Assembly: GCA_016946835.1 (NCBI GenBank)
Contig: JACVTC010000008.1
Coordinates: 1,840,001 to 1,862,500 of the forward strand
Source: Neocallimastix lanati (nom. inval.)
Lineage: Eukaryota; Neocallimastigomycota; Neocallimastigomycetes; Neocallimastigales; Neocallimastigaceae
DNA length: 22,500 nucleotides
Direction: 5' to 3'
Part shown: positions 1 to 10,204 of the stretch, in pieces
Layout of the letters: the number at the start of each line of letters is the position of its first letter
How positions within the stretch are numbered: the stretch's first letter is position 1
The notes under the pieces: generated by a model
Told to the model about the DNA's origin: nothing
The model's database searches: none
Seen by the model: only the letters and a program-made list of their open reading frames with translations
Program-made: the position numbers and the translations under genes

Positions 1-1351
1 AAGGTGGCATCTCTTCAAATGGTTTATTACTTCTTCTTGATTCTTCTTTTGGGAAATCAGGAACATCTCTCTTTATAAATGATTAATTTTATAATTATTA
101 TTATTTTATTATTATTTTATTTTAATATGTATTATATTATACAATATTATACAATTATTAATAGAAAAAAAATAATTAAAAAAAAAAAAAAAAAAAAAAA
201 AAAGATTAAAATAAATAAATAAATAAGTAAATAAATAAATATATAAATAAATAAATAAATAAAACGAAAAAAAAAAAAAAAAAAAAAAAAAAGACAAACT
301 AAATTATAATAAAATAATAATAATTTTTGATAATTATATTGAATAATATATATATATATATATATTTTTAAAAAAAAAAAAAAAATAATATTTCTTACAG
401 GATATGGCCATCTCGGTGAATTGACATATATATCCATATAGTGATCTTGGCATTCTTTTTTAGTTTTAGAGCCTAAATTTTCTGATATTTGTTCCCAATT
501 CCCTAGTCCATATTGTTCACATAAATCAATAAAAATAAGTTCTTCATCAGCACCCCAATCTTCATCATATATAGAAAAGTCACATACTTCCTATTTTATC
601 ATTATTATTAAAATTTTGATATATGTTTTTCATAATTCCCATTTGAAATTTAAATATATATATATATTATAATTTCCGAAATTTATTTATTTATTTTTTA
701 ATTGATGTTTCATTATGATTATAGATTATAAATTAAAATTGAATATTAATAGTGATTTTATTATATAGTTATATACATAATATAAAAAATAAAAAAACCC
801 AAAATTAAAATTATGAAAAATTGTTTTAATTTGATTTATAAAAAAATATACATATAACAAGAAGAAAATTATAAATTTGTTTAATATGCCATTTTGGGAA
901 AAAGGATATAATACAATTAATGTATTTGAAAAGAGTAAAAATTTAAATAAAATTAGTGTAATATAAAAATTTTAAAAATTTTAGTTAGTACTTCATAATA
1001 CTATTAATTATTATTATTTTTATTAAAATAATTTGTTATTTTCAAAATCTATAATGAAAGATAATATATTTATAGAATAAAAGAAAAAGAAAAGAAAAAA
1101 GAAAAAGAAAAAAAAAAAAGAAGAAAAAAAAAAAAAGAATATATATATATATACATATCGAAAAAAAAAAAAATACATATATATTTAAATATTACTATTA
1201 TTTTATAAGGATGATTATTTTTATGCTTTTTCAATTCTACTCCTGATGAGAAACACGTAACGCAAAGATCAATATCACATTCTGCACATTGAATTCTTAC
1301 AACATTTGTTATATCACGATTACAGGAATCACATTGATATTTATATGGCAT
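1..1351 (-). CDS. ADA2: Transcriptional adapter ADA2 (5' part, three exons, runs off left edge)
   Basis: Three exons can be read on the minus strand: 1351-1196, 590-399 and 70-1. Introns of 605 and 328 nt both start with GTAA, and all joins are in phase 0. Residues 1-52 form a ZZ zinc finger with the expected ligands C7-x2-C10, C22-x2-C25, C30-x2-C33, H43 and H47. Exon 2 gives the ADA2 signature DEDWGADEEL, then a SANT/Myb-like domain (GLGNWEQISENLGSKT, then CQDHYMDIYVNSP). Exon 3 adds about 23 residues (RDVPDFPKEE...). ZZ followed by SANT is the ADA2 order; family members are several hundred residues long, so the C-terminal part (SWIRM region) lies beyond the edge. Family role: nuclear adapter that binds and stimulates GCN5 acetyltransferase in SAGA/ADA complexes. 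The ATG at 1351 is supported by an in-frame TAA three codons upstream. The exon 3 acceptor reads AAAG; the next possible acceptors (2 and 4 nt further on) either hit a stop codon or lose the expected sequence. Confidence 0.93.
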
Positions 1352-1666
1352 ATCAACATCTTATTGTTGTTTTATTAAATTATTATTACATTTATTAATG
1401 ATATTTTTAATTATAAAAAAAAAAATAATATATAATATATATTAATTAGACATTTGTTTTGTAATAATACTATATCATTTAATTATAATTTTCATTTAAA
1501 ATGGTAAAAAATAAAAATAAAAATATAGGTATGGCAAAATTTTAAGCATAATAATAAATTAAATATGTCATTCATTAATATTATACATATATATTATTCA
1601 TTTTTTTTTTTTTTTTTTCTTTTTAAATTTAATTTCAATGAAAAAGTAAATAAAAGAAAAGAAGAA

Positions 1667-1735
1667 TAAAAATAAAATAAAAATAAAATAAAATAAAATA
1701 AAATAAAATAAAATAAAATAAAATAAAATAAAATA

Positions 1736-1764
<29 letters not shown>
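1667..1764. repeat. (AAAAT)n pentanucleotide microsatellite plus poly-A
   Basis: About 15 units of AAAAT/AATAA run to about 1741 and pass directly into roughly 24 A. On the minus strand an ATG at 1834 opens into ten Asn codons, but the frame then runs through this repeat as Phe-rich sequence, so I treat it as repeat, not gene. Confidence 0.9.
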
Positions 1765-1768
<4 letters not shown>

Positions 1769-1959
1769 AAGACCATAAGTTTTGTTATTATTATTATTAT
1801 TGTTATTATTATTTAAAAAAATCTTATTTGACAAAGGTTTTAAAAATAATTAGTATTATAATTATTATTATTATTAACTATTATTTTTAGCTTTTTTTTG
1901 ATATATATTACTAGAAAATATGAAAAAGATATTCACTTCTTCTTTTTGTAATATTTTTG

Positions 1960-2016
1960 TCAGCAGCAACCTTTCTTCTTTTTGTTTTTTGGATAATCAT
2001 CTTTTATTTTATTATT
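1960..2016 (-). pseudogene. Lone Rab/Ypt-like C-terminal tail (possible exon or relic)
   Basis: On the minus strand this reads DDYPKNKKKKGCC-stop after a few low-complexity codons, and upstream stops limit the frame to about 19 codons. A basic stretch ending in Cys-Cys at the extreme C-terminus is typical of geranylgeranylated Rab/Ypt GTPases. AAAAG just before the GATGATTATCC stretch could serve as a 3' splice site like others in this window. I looked for earlier Rab exons (G-domain motifs such as WDTAGQE) upstream on the minus strand up to the coiled-coil gene and saw none. It may be an orphan last exon, a relic, or chance; only the short tail is seen. Confidence 0.22.
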
Positions 2017-2704
2017 TTTTTTTTATTCTATTATATTTTATTTATAATTTAAAACAATATCATTAGACTTTATATTACTTAATTATTATTATTTTTTTTA
2101 AATAATACTTTAATGTCTCTATTTTCTACTAAAATATCAAATTAATACAAATACATGATATTTTATAGGTTATATCATACACTAATTTGATGGAAATAAA
2201 ACTTTAATAAGATTTGGAAAAAATATAAATAACGATGGTTGATTTTTTTTTTTTTTTTTTTTTTATTAAAATTAAGATTCAAAATTGTTAATTAAAATTA
2301 AGGATTTTAATTTTTATAATACAGATTGTTTTAAATATAGTTATAATAATTCTTTTAAAATAAAACTTTTATTATAATGATACAATGAAAAATTTTGATA
2401 GAAATGGAGAAATTAATAATAAATAATGAAATTTATTTTTTAATATAATAAAAATTAATTAAATAGCTTTACTAATATAAAAAATCATAAAAAAGTTTAT
2501 AATAAATATATAAATAGTAATATATTATTATAACTTAAATTATAATAATTATAATAATTTTCAATAAAAAATTAAAATAAATAAAAATATAAAACAAAAG
2601 TTTCAAAAATATTTCAATAATTTATTAATGATTATTAATACTTCTTATTGCTAAGCTTGAAAGTAAAAAAAAAATATTAATGTAAATTTTTTTTTTTATT
2701 AGTC

Positions 2705-2735
<31 letters not shown>

Positions 2736-2885
2736 AAAAGAAATTCAAGGTAAGTAACAGGCCGTTTTTTTTTTTTATTCAATTATTAATTAATTCTAAT
2801 AACTTTAAATTTATTAATTATTCTTAAAATTTTTATTAAAAAAATTATATATATTAGAAAAGAAAAAAGAGACAATAAAGAATTA

Positions 2886-2887
<2 letters not shown>

Positions 2888-2934
<47 letters not shown>
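2888..2934. repeat. (TA)n dinucleotide repeat followed by poly-T
   Basis: About 16 TA units followed by about 14 T. No associated gene. Confidence 0.9.
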
Positions 2935-3047
2935 GATAAATAATTATGAAAATGAAGAATATTATTAAAATCAAAAGATTTCAAAACATCTCTCTTTCTC
3001 TCCTTATATATTTGGAAGATAATACTTTTTAAGTGAAAAGTACATTA

Positions 3048-3054
<7 letters not shown>

Positions 3055-3104
<50 letters not shown>
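3055..3104. repeat. Poly-A tract, about 50 nt
   Basis: An uninterrupted A run of about 50 nt, among the longest homopolymers in the window, in the spacer downstream of the coiled-coil gene (which is on the minus strand). Its exact length is likely to vary between individuals and sequencing runs. Confidence 0.93.
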
Positions 3105-3106
<2 letters not shown>

Positions 3107-3421
3107 ATAAATAAAAAAAAAAAGATAAAAAAATAATTTCTTTAAAATGATATGTATATATCAAAAATGCATTAATTAATATTACCAAGTACTTCAAAGG
3201 AATTAAGTATGTATCTTAACATGTATTGAAAATTAAAATAAATTTCATAGATTTATTAAATAAAGATTAATTTATTATTACAAAAAGGTTAAGTTTAAAA
3301 ATTAAAAATTTTAATATTAATATTATTAAAAAAAAAAAAAAATAAAAATAAAAAATAAAAAAAAATTAAAAATTAGAAATTAAAAAAAAAAAGATAAAAA
3401 AATAAAAATAAAAATAAAAAA

Positions 3422-3454
<33 letters not shown>

Positions 3455-3922
3455 TAAAACAAATGATTTAATTTTTATGTATTAAATACAATATTATTTA
3501 TTTAACTTAATTTATTTTAACTTAATTTATTTTATAATTTTTTTTTATTTTCAATTTTTATATTATTTAATTATTATTATTAGTATTATTATTTGTTTAA
3601 ATTGCTTCTGTTTCAGTTTTTTTTTTTTTTTTTTTTTTTTTTTGTTTGTTTGTTTGTTTGTTTTTTTTTTTTGTTTTTGTTTAATTGTTATGTTTTATTA
3701 TTATTATTATTATTTGTTTGTAAATTTATATTAATAATTTAGAATAGTGATTTTAAATATTATTTATAAATAAATTTTTGATTATTAAATATCAAGTGTT
3801 ACGGGATTATTACATATATATTATTAACAGTCGAATTTTAATATTTCTTCTATACAAATGAATTAAATTAAAATTAAATAAAAATTAAAATAAAAAAAAA
3901 AATTAAATGAAATATTTTTTTT

Positions 3923-6900
3923 TTATTGAATTGTTGGTGAAGAAGAAATTGTCATTAAATTATCGGCTTTTAATAAATCGCAATTTTCATATAAGCTCTT
4001 TACATTTATATTTTTGCTATCCTTTCTATCTGTAATTATTGGTTTTATTATTGTATTTTCTTTGATAAGTAATTTATTTACCTTTTGAATATCTTCTTTT
4101 TCATAAACTTTTTCATTTTTATTATCATCATCTTCTTCATCATTATCATTTTCTTCATCAGTAGTAGTATCTATAGATTCAGAATCATCATCATCATCAT
4201 CATTCTCATTATCTGAAGAAGATGAGGCCGAAGAATCATCTTCTGATGAAGAGGAAGAGGAATCATCATCATTTTCATCACCATTTTCATTCTCTTCATC
4301 TTCTGAATTATCATTAATTATATCAATAGATTTTTCATCTTCATCCTTTTTATTTAAATTAATAATATTTTCACTAGATTTATTTTCTATACTATCAGTC
4401 TGAAGCTTCGAAATCGTAAATTTTTCTTCTTTATTCATTCTAATTTTTAAAGAATCATATTTGGCAACATTTACAGTATTACTGCGTATTTTTCTATGAA
4501 ATGAAAATGGTGAAGTTAATTTCCTTTCCTCTTTTGGTTTAAAATTTACTACCGATACACTTCTAGAACGTTGTGGGAATGGAAACATTGAAGGACTACC
4601 ATTATTATTAGTATGAGTTGACTTTGAAGAAGAGGATGGAAGATGGAAATTAATTGTTTCATTCACTACACTTCTATTTAATGGTTTATCCATAACATGA
4701 CTAACAATTGCACTCCTTGAGCGTTGAATAGTAGAATCATTATTTGAAGAACTAGTTACCTTAACATTGGCATTATGATTACTTTCATTTTTGGATAAAA
4801 TTGAGCTTACATTATTTAATGGACTCATTGCCGGTACAGACATATTTCCAACAGCTATGGATGTTGTAATTGGAATGGAACTATATGAGCTTGAAAGCCC
4901 ATAAGGATTAAACATACTAGTATTAACATTAATATCATTTACAGATCCATTATATGAATAATATTGTGGTTGAGAAAGATATGATGCTTGAAGTGAATAT
5001 TGTTCCATAGAGTAACGATTATACATATAATTAGAACTATTTGGATGTATTCTTGGAATAACATTTTGATTATAACTACTCATCATACCTAAAGAATTTG
5101 GTGTAGATGAATGACTAACAAATGAATTATTAAGGGCATTTCCCATACCATAATCTAATGATGTACTATAAGTTCCATTAACATTAATAGCTGATGTAGT
5201 TGCACGTGAATTTCTTGTACCTGAATGGGTAGGAATAGATCTTTTAGAGGTATGAGTATTACTACGTTTAAGATTCCTTTTACTATTACTATTACTATTA
5301 TTATTATTATTATTACTAGAATTATCATTATTATTTGATTGTGATTCACTACTCTTTTTATTGGATTGAATGACACTGTTTCCACCTTGTGATTGAGAAT
5401 CACTGAATTTTATATCATTCTTTATGATTTCAGATTGAGCTTTAAATGATGGTGCATAATAGTCCATACCTGTTGTATTTAAATTATCAGGTATAGTATA
5501 GAAAGAATTATTTTGATGGTTAGCAGGCCATCTTGGGAGACTATTAAACATAGGGTCACGATAGTATTCTAATGAAGGAGTACTTCCAATATATTGATTT
5601 AAATTGCCTAAAGAATAGAAACCATTTGAAGTAGGACAGGAGCCAACCTTCAATGAATCATTAAGAAGCGTTGCTGAAGATTTAACAGAAGTATTTCTTG
5701 AAAGAGTATTATTTCTAATAGCTAAATCAGCTGCACAAGTAATACCACTATTATCAAACCAATTAGAACTATTTTCATCTTCTTGACTAAGTGATTTTAA
5801 AATCTTATGCTTTGAATGTTTTCTACCTCTAGCAGTAGAATTCTGAATCATTTGTTGCTTTGTAGAATCGTCTAAATTAACAATCCATAAATTTAAGATA
5901 CGTTGTCTTTCCTCAAAAAGTTTTGTTTTAAAGATGGCTAATTCCTTTTCTTGTTTATTATAATCACGATTTAAAGATTGAATTTCTTCACCAAGCCAAA
6001 TTCTTGTTTCACCTAATTCTTTTTCTAAATTGCTATCAATTCTTTTCATTCCACTTCCTCTATTTTTAAATTCATAAGAATCAACAATTGATTCAACGAG
6101 TTCTTCCAATCTTTCAATTTTATTAGAGGTTAAATTAGTTTTCTTTGTTAACAAAACTCTTGCATGTTGAATTTTTTCATTAGCTAATTTAATATAATCC
6201 TTAGCATCAGAAATAATTGCTAATTCATCATGTTTTTCGTTTTCTTTAATAATTTTTATTACAGAAGTAGAAGGCAAATCCCATACTGAAGCATATTCAC
6301 GAACAGTTTGACCTCCTCTAAAGAAACTTACTAAATTCATATGAGCATTTCGTAAATCCTCTTTAGCCAGTTCGCACTGATGAATAACTTGTGAAAGTTG
6401 AGTGAAATTTAAAAATAATTTCATAACTTGTTGTTCCAAAGCATCTTCTTGTGGAAAATTTGGGGTTGGACCATCGAACACTTCTTGTAATAATTCTTCT
6501 AATTCATTTTTATAACGATTATAATTCTTGTTATTGGTTTGACATTCTAATAATTCTTTCTTAGACTCATCCCATAATGATTTATTAACATCAAATGCTT
6601 TTTTAGCTTGATCATATTGTTTACAAGTATTTTGATATAATTTTTCTGTTTTAACTAACTCTGATGAACGAGTACCTTTAATTTTTGAGAAAAAAGAACG
6701 AAGCGATAAATGTTTTAATTGTTCTAATTTTGCTGCTTCCTTTTTTCTAGTGTATTTATATAATAAAAGAAAAATATTAATTAATAAATATCATTAAAAA
6801 TATTTTATTAATTAGAATCAAAATATTATTAATAAACTATACATAAATAAATATATATTAAATATAAAAACTTTGTTATATAATTTTACTTTTTATTTGA

Positions 6901-7137
6901 AATTTGAGTTAAACGATCATATGTATTATCTAATTTTTCTTTAACTTGTTCAGTAAGACGTTCTTGTTTTTCAAGTTGGAGTGAAGCAAATTCTAAAAGA
7001 TCGAGCTTTTCTTGTAAATTCACATAATCTTCAAGAATGTAATGAAATTCAGTTATATTACTATTATAATCAAATTGTGATGCTAATGTAGGATTCATAT
7101 ATGCCGAAGCACTTGAAGGTATTTTTGATGCAAGCAT
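3923..7137 (-). CDS. Long coiled-coil protein with Ser/Asn-rich middle and acidic C-terminus (1023 aa, two exons)
   Basis: Exon 1 is 7137-6890 and exon 2 is 6746-3923. The 143-nt intron starts GTAAAA and ends CACTAG, and the split Lys codon joins in frame, giving 1023 residues plus stop. Residues about 25-170 and 185-400 are rich in Glu, Lys, Leu and Gln with heptad-like spacing, so coiled coils are likely. Between them lie LRSFFSKIKG (98-107) and VFDGPTPNFPQED (172-184), which look like conserved motifs. From about 400 on the chain is disordered: a poly-Asn/Ser patch near 545-600, and short basic Ser motifs including two QRSRS sites near 760 and 811. Residues about 884-968 are mostly Asp, Glu and Ser, followed by a tail of about 55 residues. 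There is no signal peptide, membrane segment or catalytic motif. The coiled-coil part resembles uncharacterised long fungal coiled-coil proteins from memory, which I could not verify. A BAR-like membrane-bending or scaffold role is possible but unproven. The ATG at 7137 is the only one opening this frame. Confidence 0.9.
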
Positions 7138-7841
7138 TCTAATATATTTTTATTATTATTAAATTATTAAATATATATATATATTTTTATTTTGGTTTAA
7201 TTTTTTAATTTATTATTTATTTATTTAATTTATTTAAACCCTATATTAATTATATTATAAAAAATATAATATAATTAGTTTAATATAATTAGGTTTACTA
7301 ATAAAATTTACTATTACTTTCATATAATTTATATATAATCAATAATTTATAAATCAATACTACTCACTTTTATTTAAATTTTATAAAATTTGGTTTATTT
7401 TAAATATTTATTACTATTATTTATAACTATAATTATTTATAGTATTTTTGTATTTTCTTCTTATTATTAATATTTTTTAAATAAAATTTCAAAATTGATA
7501 AAATATGTATATATATTATATATACTTTATTATTATATTTTTTTTTTTTTTAAAGCAAAAAAGTATTAATATTTAAATTTTTATTATTTTTCTCAAAACT
7601 ATTATATTATTCTTTTTATATTACTTTTTGTTCTTTTACTATTTTTTTTATACAAATTATTTTATTAAACAATGACATTAGCTATATTGATATAATTCTA
7701 TTTACTACTATTTAATTTCTTAATTGCTTTAATACTTTCTAAATATTGATATATACAAAATTTATATTAAATATAAATTCTTAAAAATTATACAAATGTA
7801 GAAATTTATTTATATATAAATATATTTTTTTATTAAATTTT

Positions 7842-7866
7842 TGAAAGGGAAAATGTTTTCCTTTCA
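7842..7866. repeat. Near-perfect hairpin 1
   Basis: TGAAAGGGAAAA, a TG loop, then TTTTCCTTTCA: an 11-bp stem with one bulged G. It is richer in G/C than its surroundings. Confidence 0.75.
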
Positions 7867-7932
7867 GTGTTGATAAAAAAAATACTATTATTAAGTAATT
7901 TATTACTTTTAAAATTATAATATTATAAATAA

Positions 7933-7986
7933 TTGATAATTAACTACCTTTCCAATAAAATATCGTTGAAAAGTAGTTATTATCAA
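7933..7986. repeat. Imperfect inverted repeat, about 21-nt arms (hairpin 2)
   Basis: The left arm 7933-7955 (TTGATAATTAACTACC...) pairs with the right arm 7966-7986 (TTGAAAAGTAGTTATTATCAA read in reverse complement), with two one-base gaps or mismatches and a 10-nt loop. Confidence 0.75.
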
Positions 7987-8019
7987 TATTTATAAATTTG
8001 ATATATTCTTATTTTTCTA

Positions 8020-8058
8020 GGAAGAGAAATTAAAAATAAAAATAAATCTTTTTCTTCC
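8020..8058. repeat. Inverted repeat with 10-bp stem (hairpin 3)
   Basis: GGAAGAGAAA at 8020-8029 pairs with TTTTTCTTCC at 8049-8058 with one mismatch, around an A-rich loop of 19 nt. Confidence 0.65.
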
Positions 8059-9319
8059 TTTTATTAAGTTTTATTTTATTTTTATTTCTTCTTTTTTTTT
8101 TTTTTTTTTAATTTTTAAAATTTATTTAATTTTTAATTCTTTTATATATATTTCTTTTCAAAACAATTTTTTAAAAATAAATATATATATATATAATTTA
8201 ATAATAAAATATAGAAATAAATAATAAAATAGAATATTAATTTTTTTAAAATAAAAAAAAAAGAAAAAAAAAAGTATTTCAAAACCATGAGGTATTAACT
8301 ACCTTTATATATATATTTATAATTTTTTTAAAAAAATAAAAACAAGATTTATTTATTATGATCATTAATATATTACAATATTAATTTCTTTAATATATTA
8401 ATTTATTTATTATATGTATTCATTTATTTATAATAAACATATAAGCTTTTTTTTGTTAATTATAATATTATTAATATACATTAATAATTTTATTAATAAT
8501 TTTATATTATGATGAAATACAATATATTAATATATTTATATAATATTAGAACTGATGTGAACATTATGAAATTATCTCTATTAGTAAAATATATAATATA
8601 TAATATACCAAAAATAAATATAATATATATTACAATATATTTTATAAAATTAAATATGATATAATATATTACAATATATTAATAAACTATTTAATAAATT
8701 TCATTATGTCTACATAATCTCTATATTACATATAATAAAAATAAAAATGTTTTCAAATTTTATTTATTAATACTTAATTAAAATCTTATTTATAAATAAA
8801 TAATGTACAAGTTCAACTGAGAGTAATATAGAACTAATTTAATTATTGATTAAAATTTTTAGATATTCTTAGCTCATATTAAAATATATTATAATATATA
8901 TTATATTTTCATATTTTCATATTATTATATTATTAATATTTTTATTAATAATATTAACCTATAATCATATATATTTTAAAGTTTAAATTAATATAAATTC
9001 TTTATGAAATAAATGAAATTTATTCGCTATTATAATTCTTTTGAAATTTTGATATATTTTCCATATAATGAAATAAATCATGACATATATTTTAATATAT
9101 TATAATCTATTGTGATAATAAAATATATAGTATATTTCATTTTTTTTTATATATTTCATTTCAATGTGATTATTTTTTATATTATTATTTAATTTAAAAA
9201 ATACATTCTTTTCTCTTAATATTAATAATTTATATTTTTATTACAGTATACACGATACATTATTTTTTTTGTAATTTTTAATAGTTAAAATGAATAGGCT
9301 TTATTCTATTTTTTAACTA

Positions 9320-9660
9320 ATAATTTGAAGAGAATTTTACTACAAAATTATTTTCATTATCATTACCATTACCAGTATAATTATTATTGTAATTATTATG
9401 TTCATTATTATAATTATTATCATTCATTATTAGTACTTTAATTTCTATAACTATTATAATTTTTGTTGCCAATCTTTATAATCATTTTAATTTTTTTTTA
9501 TTATGTTTAATTATTCATTTTTATTAAAATCATTATTATTATTATTATTATTATTAAAACCATTAATGGTATAAATAGTATTATTCTTTATTGTTCGTAT
9601 TTGTATTATGTTCATTTTTATACAAAGATTATAAATATTAATAGGATAATAACAATAATA
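9320..9660 (-). pseudogene. Decayed Asn-rich coding remnant
   Basis: Read on the minus strand, several short open pieces have the composition of local proteins, not of spacer. Near 9660-9530 there is an open frame of about 50 codons containing TIYTINGF followed by seven Asn and DFNKNE-stop. Further on, past frame breaks, come pieces such as NDNNYNNEHNNYNNNYTGNG and NENNFVVKFSSNY-stop. Joining them would require frameshifts and loss of stops, so no intact product is present. The parent gene is not recognised. AAT/ATT microsatellite drift alone could mimic poly-Asn, but not the interspersed Gly, Thr, His and Glu codons. Confidence 0.35.
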
Positions 9661-9892
9661 TTTATTATTTTAATAATAATTAGCCTTTTTTAATAAATGG
9701 ATAAATTATTTTTATGTTAAAAAAATTTATTTTAATAAATGGATAAAAAATTTTTTTATTAAAGGTATCTAATGAAAGTTCTTTAATATATAAAAACTTC
9801 ATATGTAATAAATTAAAAATTGTATTATAATATAAAATATAATTATATGGAACGTCTATATATTAAAAATTCCGTTTTATCCTTTTTTTTTT

Positions 9893-10204
9893 TTATTTAT
9901 ATACATATTTTTTGTACCATACAAATTTAACTAATAAAAATTGATGTAGATCAAATAATTGATGTATATATATTACATGTATTACAAGCCACTTCATAAA
10001 AATAATACTAATAATCATTATATATATAGAGATATTATTATGCAAATACGTTATTTCTAATAAATTATATTTATGGCGTATTAGTTTCACGAGTTTTATT
10101 ATGAAAATAGAATTATCCCTAAATGTGTCATATGTCCTATAAAAACTGACGGTTGATCGTTTTAAAGTTATTAATAAATAATAATTATGTAAAAAGTTGA
10201 TCAA
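9893..10204 (-). CDS. Unassigned 103-codon open frame
   Basis: This is an ATG-to-stop frame of 103 codons without the homopolymer runs that explain most frames here. It encodes a basic N-terminal half (KRSTVSFYRTYDTFRD..., then KLIRHKYNLLEITYLHNN) and a hydrophobic middle (MIISIIFMKWLVIHVIYIHQ) that could be one membrane segment. No family is recognised. The DNA at 10080-10165 is slightly richer in G/C than its surroundings. Stops are very frequent at this base composition, so the length is mildly unusual, but an AT-biased codon set rich in Ile, Tyr, Leu and Asn is also what chance gives. It may be a decayed gene fragment. Confidence 0.18.
   Translation of the reverse strand: MINFLHNYYLLITLKRSTVSFYRTYDTFRDNSIFIIKLVKLIRHKYNLLEITYLHNNISIYIMIISIIFMKWLVIHVIYIHQLFDLHQFLLVKFVWYKKYVYK

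Larger units (their letters stand above)
1352..3922. other. AT-rich intergenic spacer
   Basis: No gene is supported on either strand. The stretch is nearly all A/T, with homopolymer runs, an (AAAAT)n tract, a (TA)n tract and (GTTT) units near 3643-3662. Open frames here are translations of homopolymers. The only islands with richer composition are 1960-2010 (Rab-like tail, listed separately) and a short GT-AG-like patch near 2748-2764. Any 3' UTR and polyadenylation site of the coiled-coil gene would lie in its right-hand part, but AATAAA-like strings are everywhere and none can be singled out. Confidence 0.7.
7138..9319. other. AT-rich spacer upstream of the coiled-coil gene
   Basis: No coding sequence is seen. 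The part nearest 7137 must hold the promoter of the minus-strand coiled-coil gene, but TATA-like strings are so common that none can be assigned. Three hairpins at 7842-8058 are listed separately. From about 8300 to 9300 the sequence is TA/TTA-rich with nothing recognisable. Confidence 0.7.

Noticed and set aside
112-437. Two minus-strand frames of 61 and 96 codons rich in Phe, Tyr and Ile
   Set aside because: They are translations of the poly-A/AAAT intron of ADA2; the only real coding part (399-437) belongs to ADA2 exon 2.
1598-1834. Minus-strand frame starting MSNKIFL followed by ten Asn
   Set aside because: After a plausible first 20 codons it runs into poly-Phe and the (AAAAT)n repeat. 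No splice partner is seen, and ADA2 has its own start with an upstream stop, so it is not an extra ADA2 exon.
2748-2764. Splice-donor-like AAG|GTAAGT on the plus strand near 2748
   Set aside because: No coding frame leads into it and no matching downstream exon was found.
2786-2974. 62-codon minus-strand frame
   Set aside because: It is a translation of the (TA)n and poly-T tract.
5155-5403. 82-codon minus-strand frame inside the coiled-coil gene
   Set aside because: It is a shadow of the poly-Asn/Ser codons of the real frame (AAT read as ATA/ATT).
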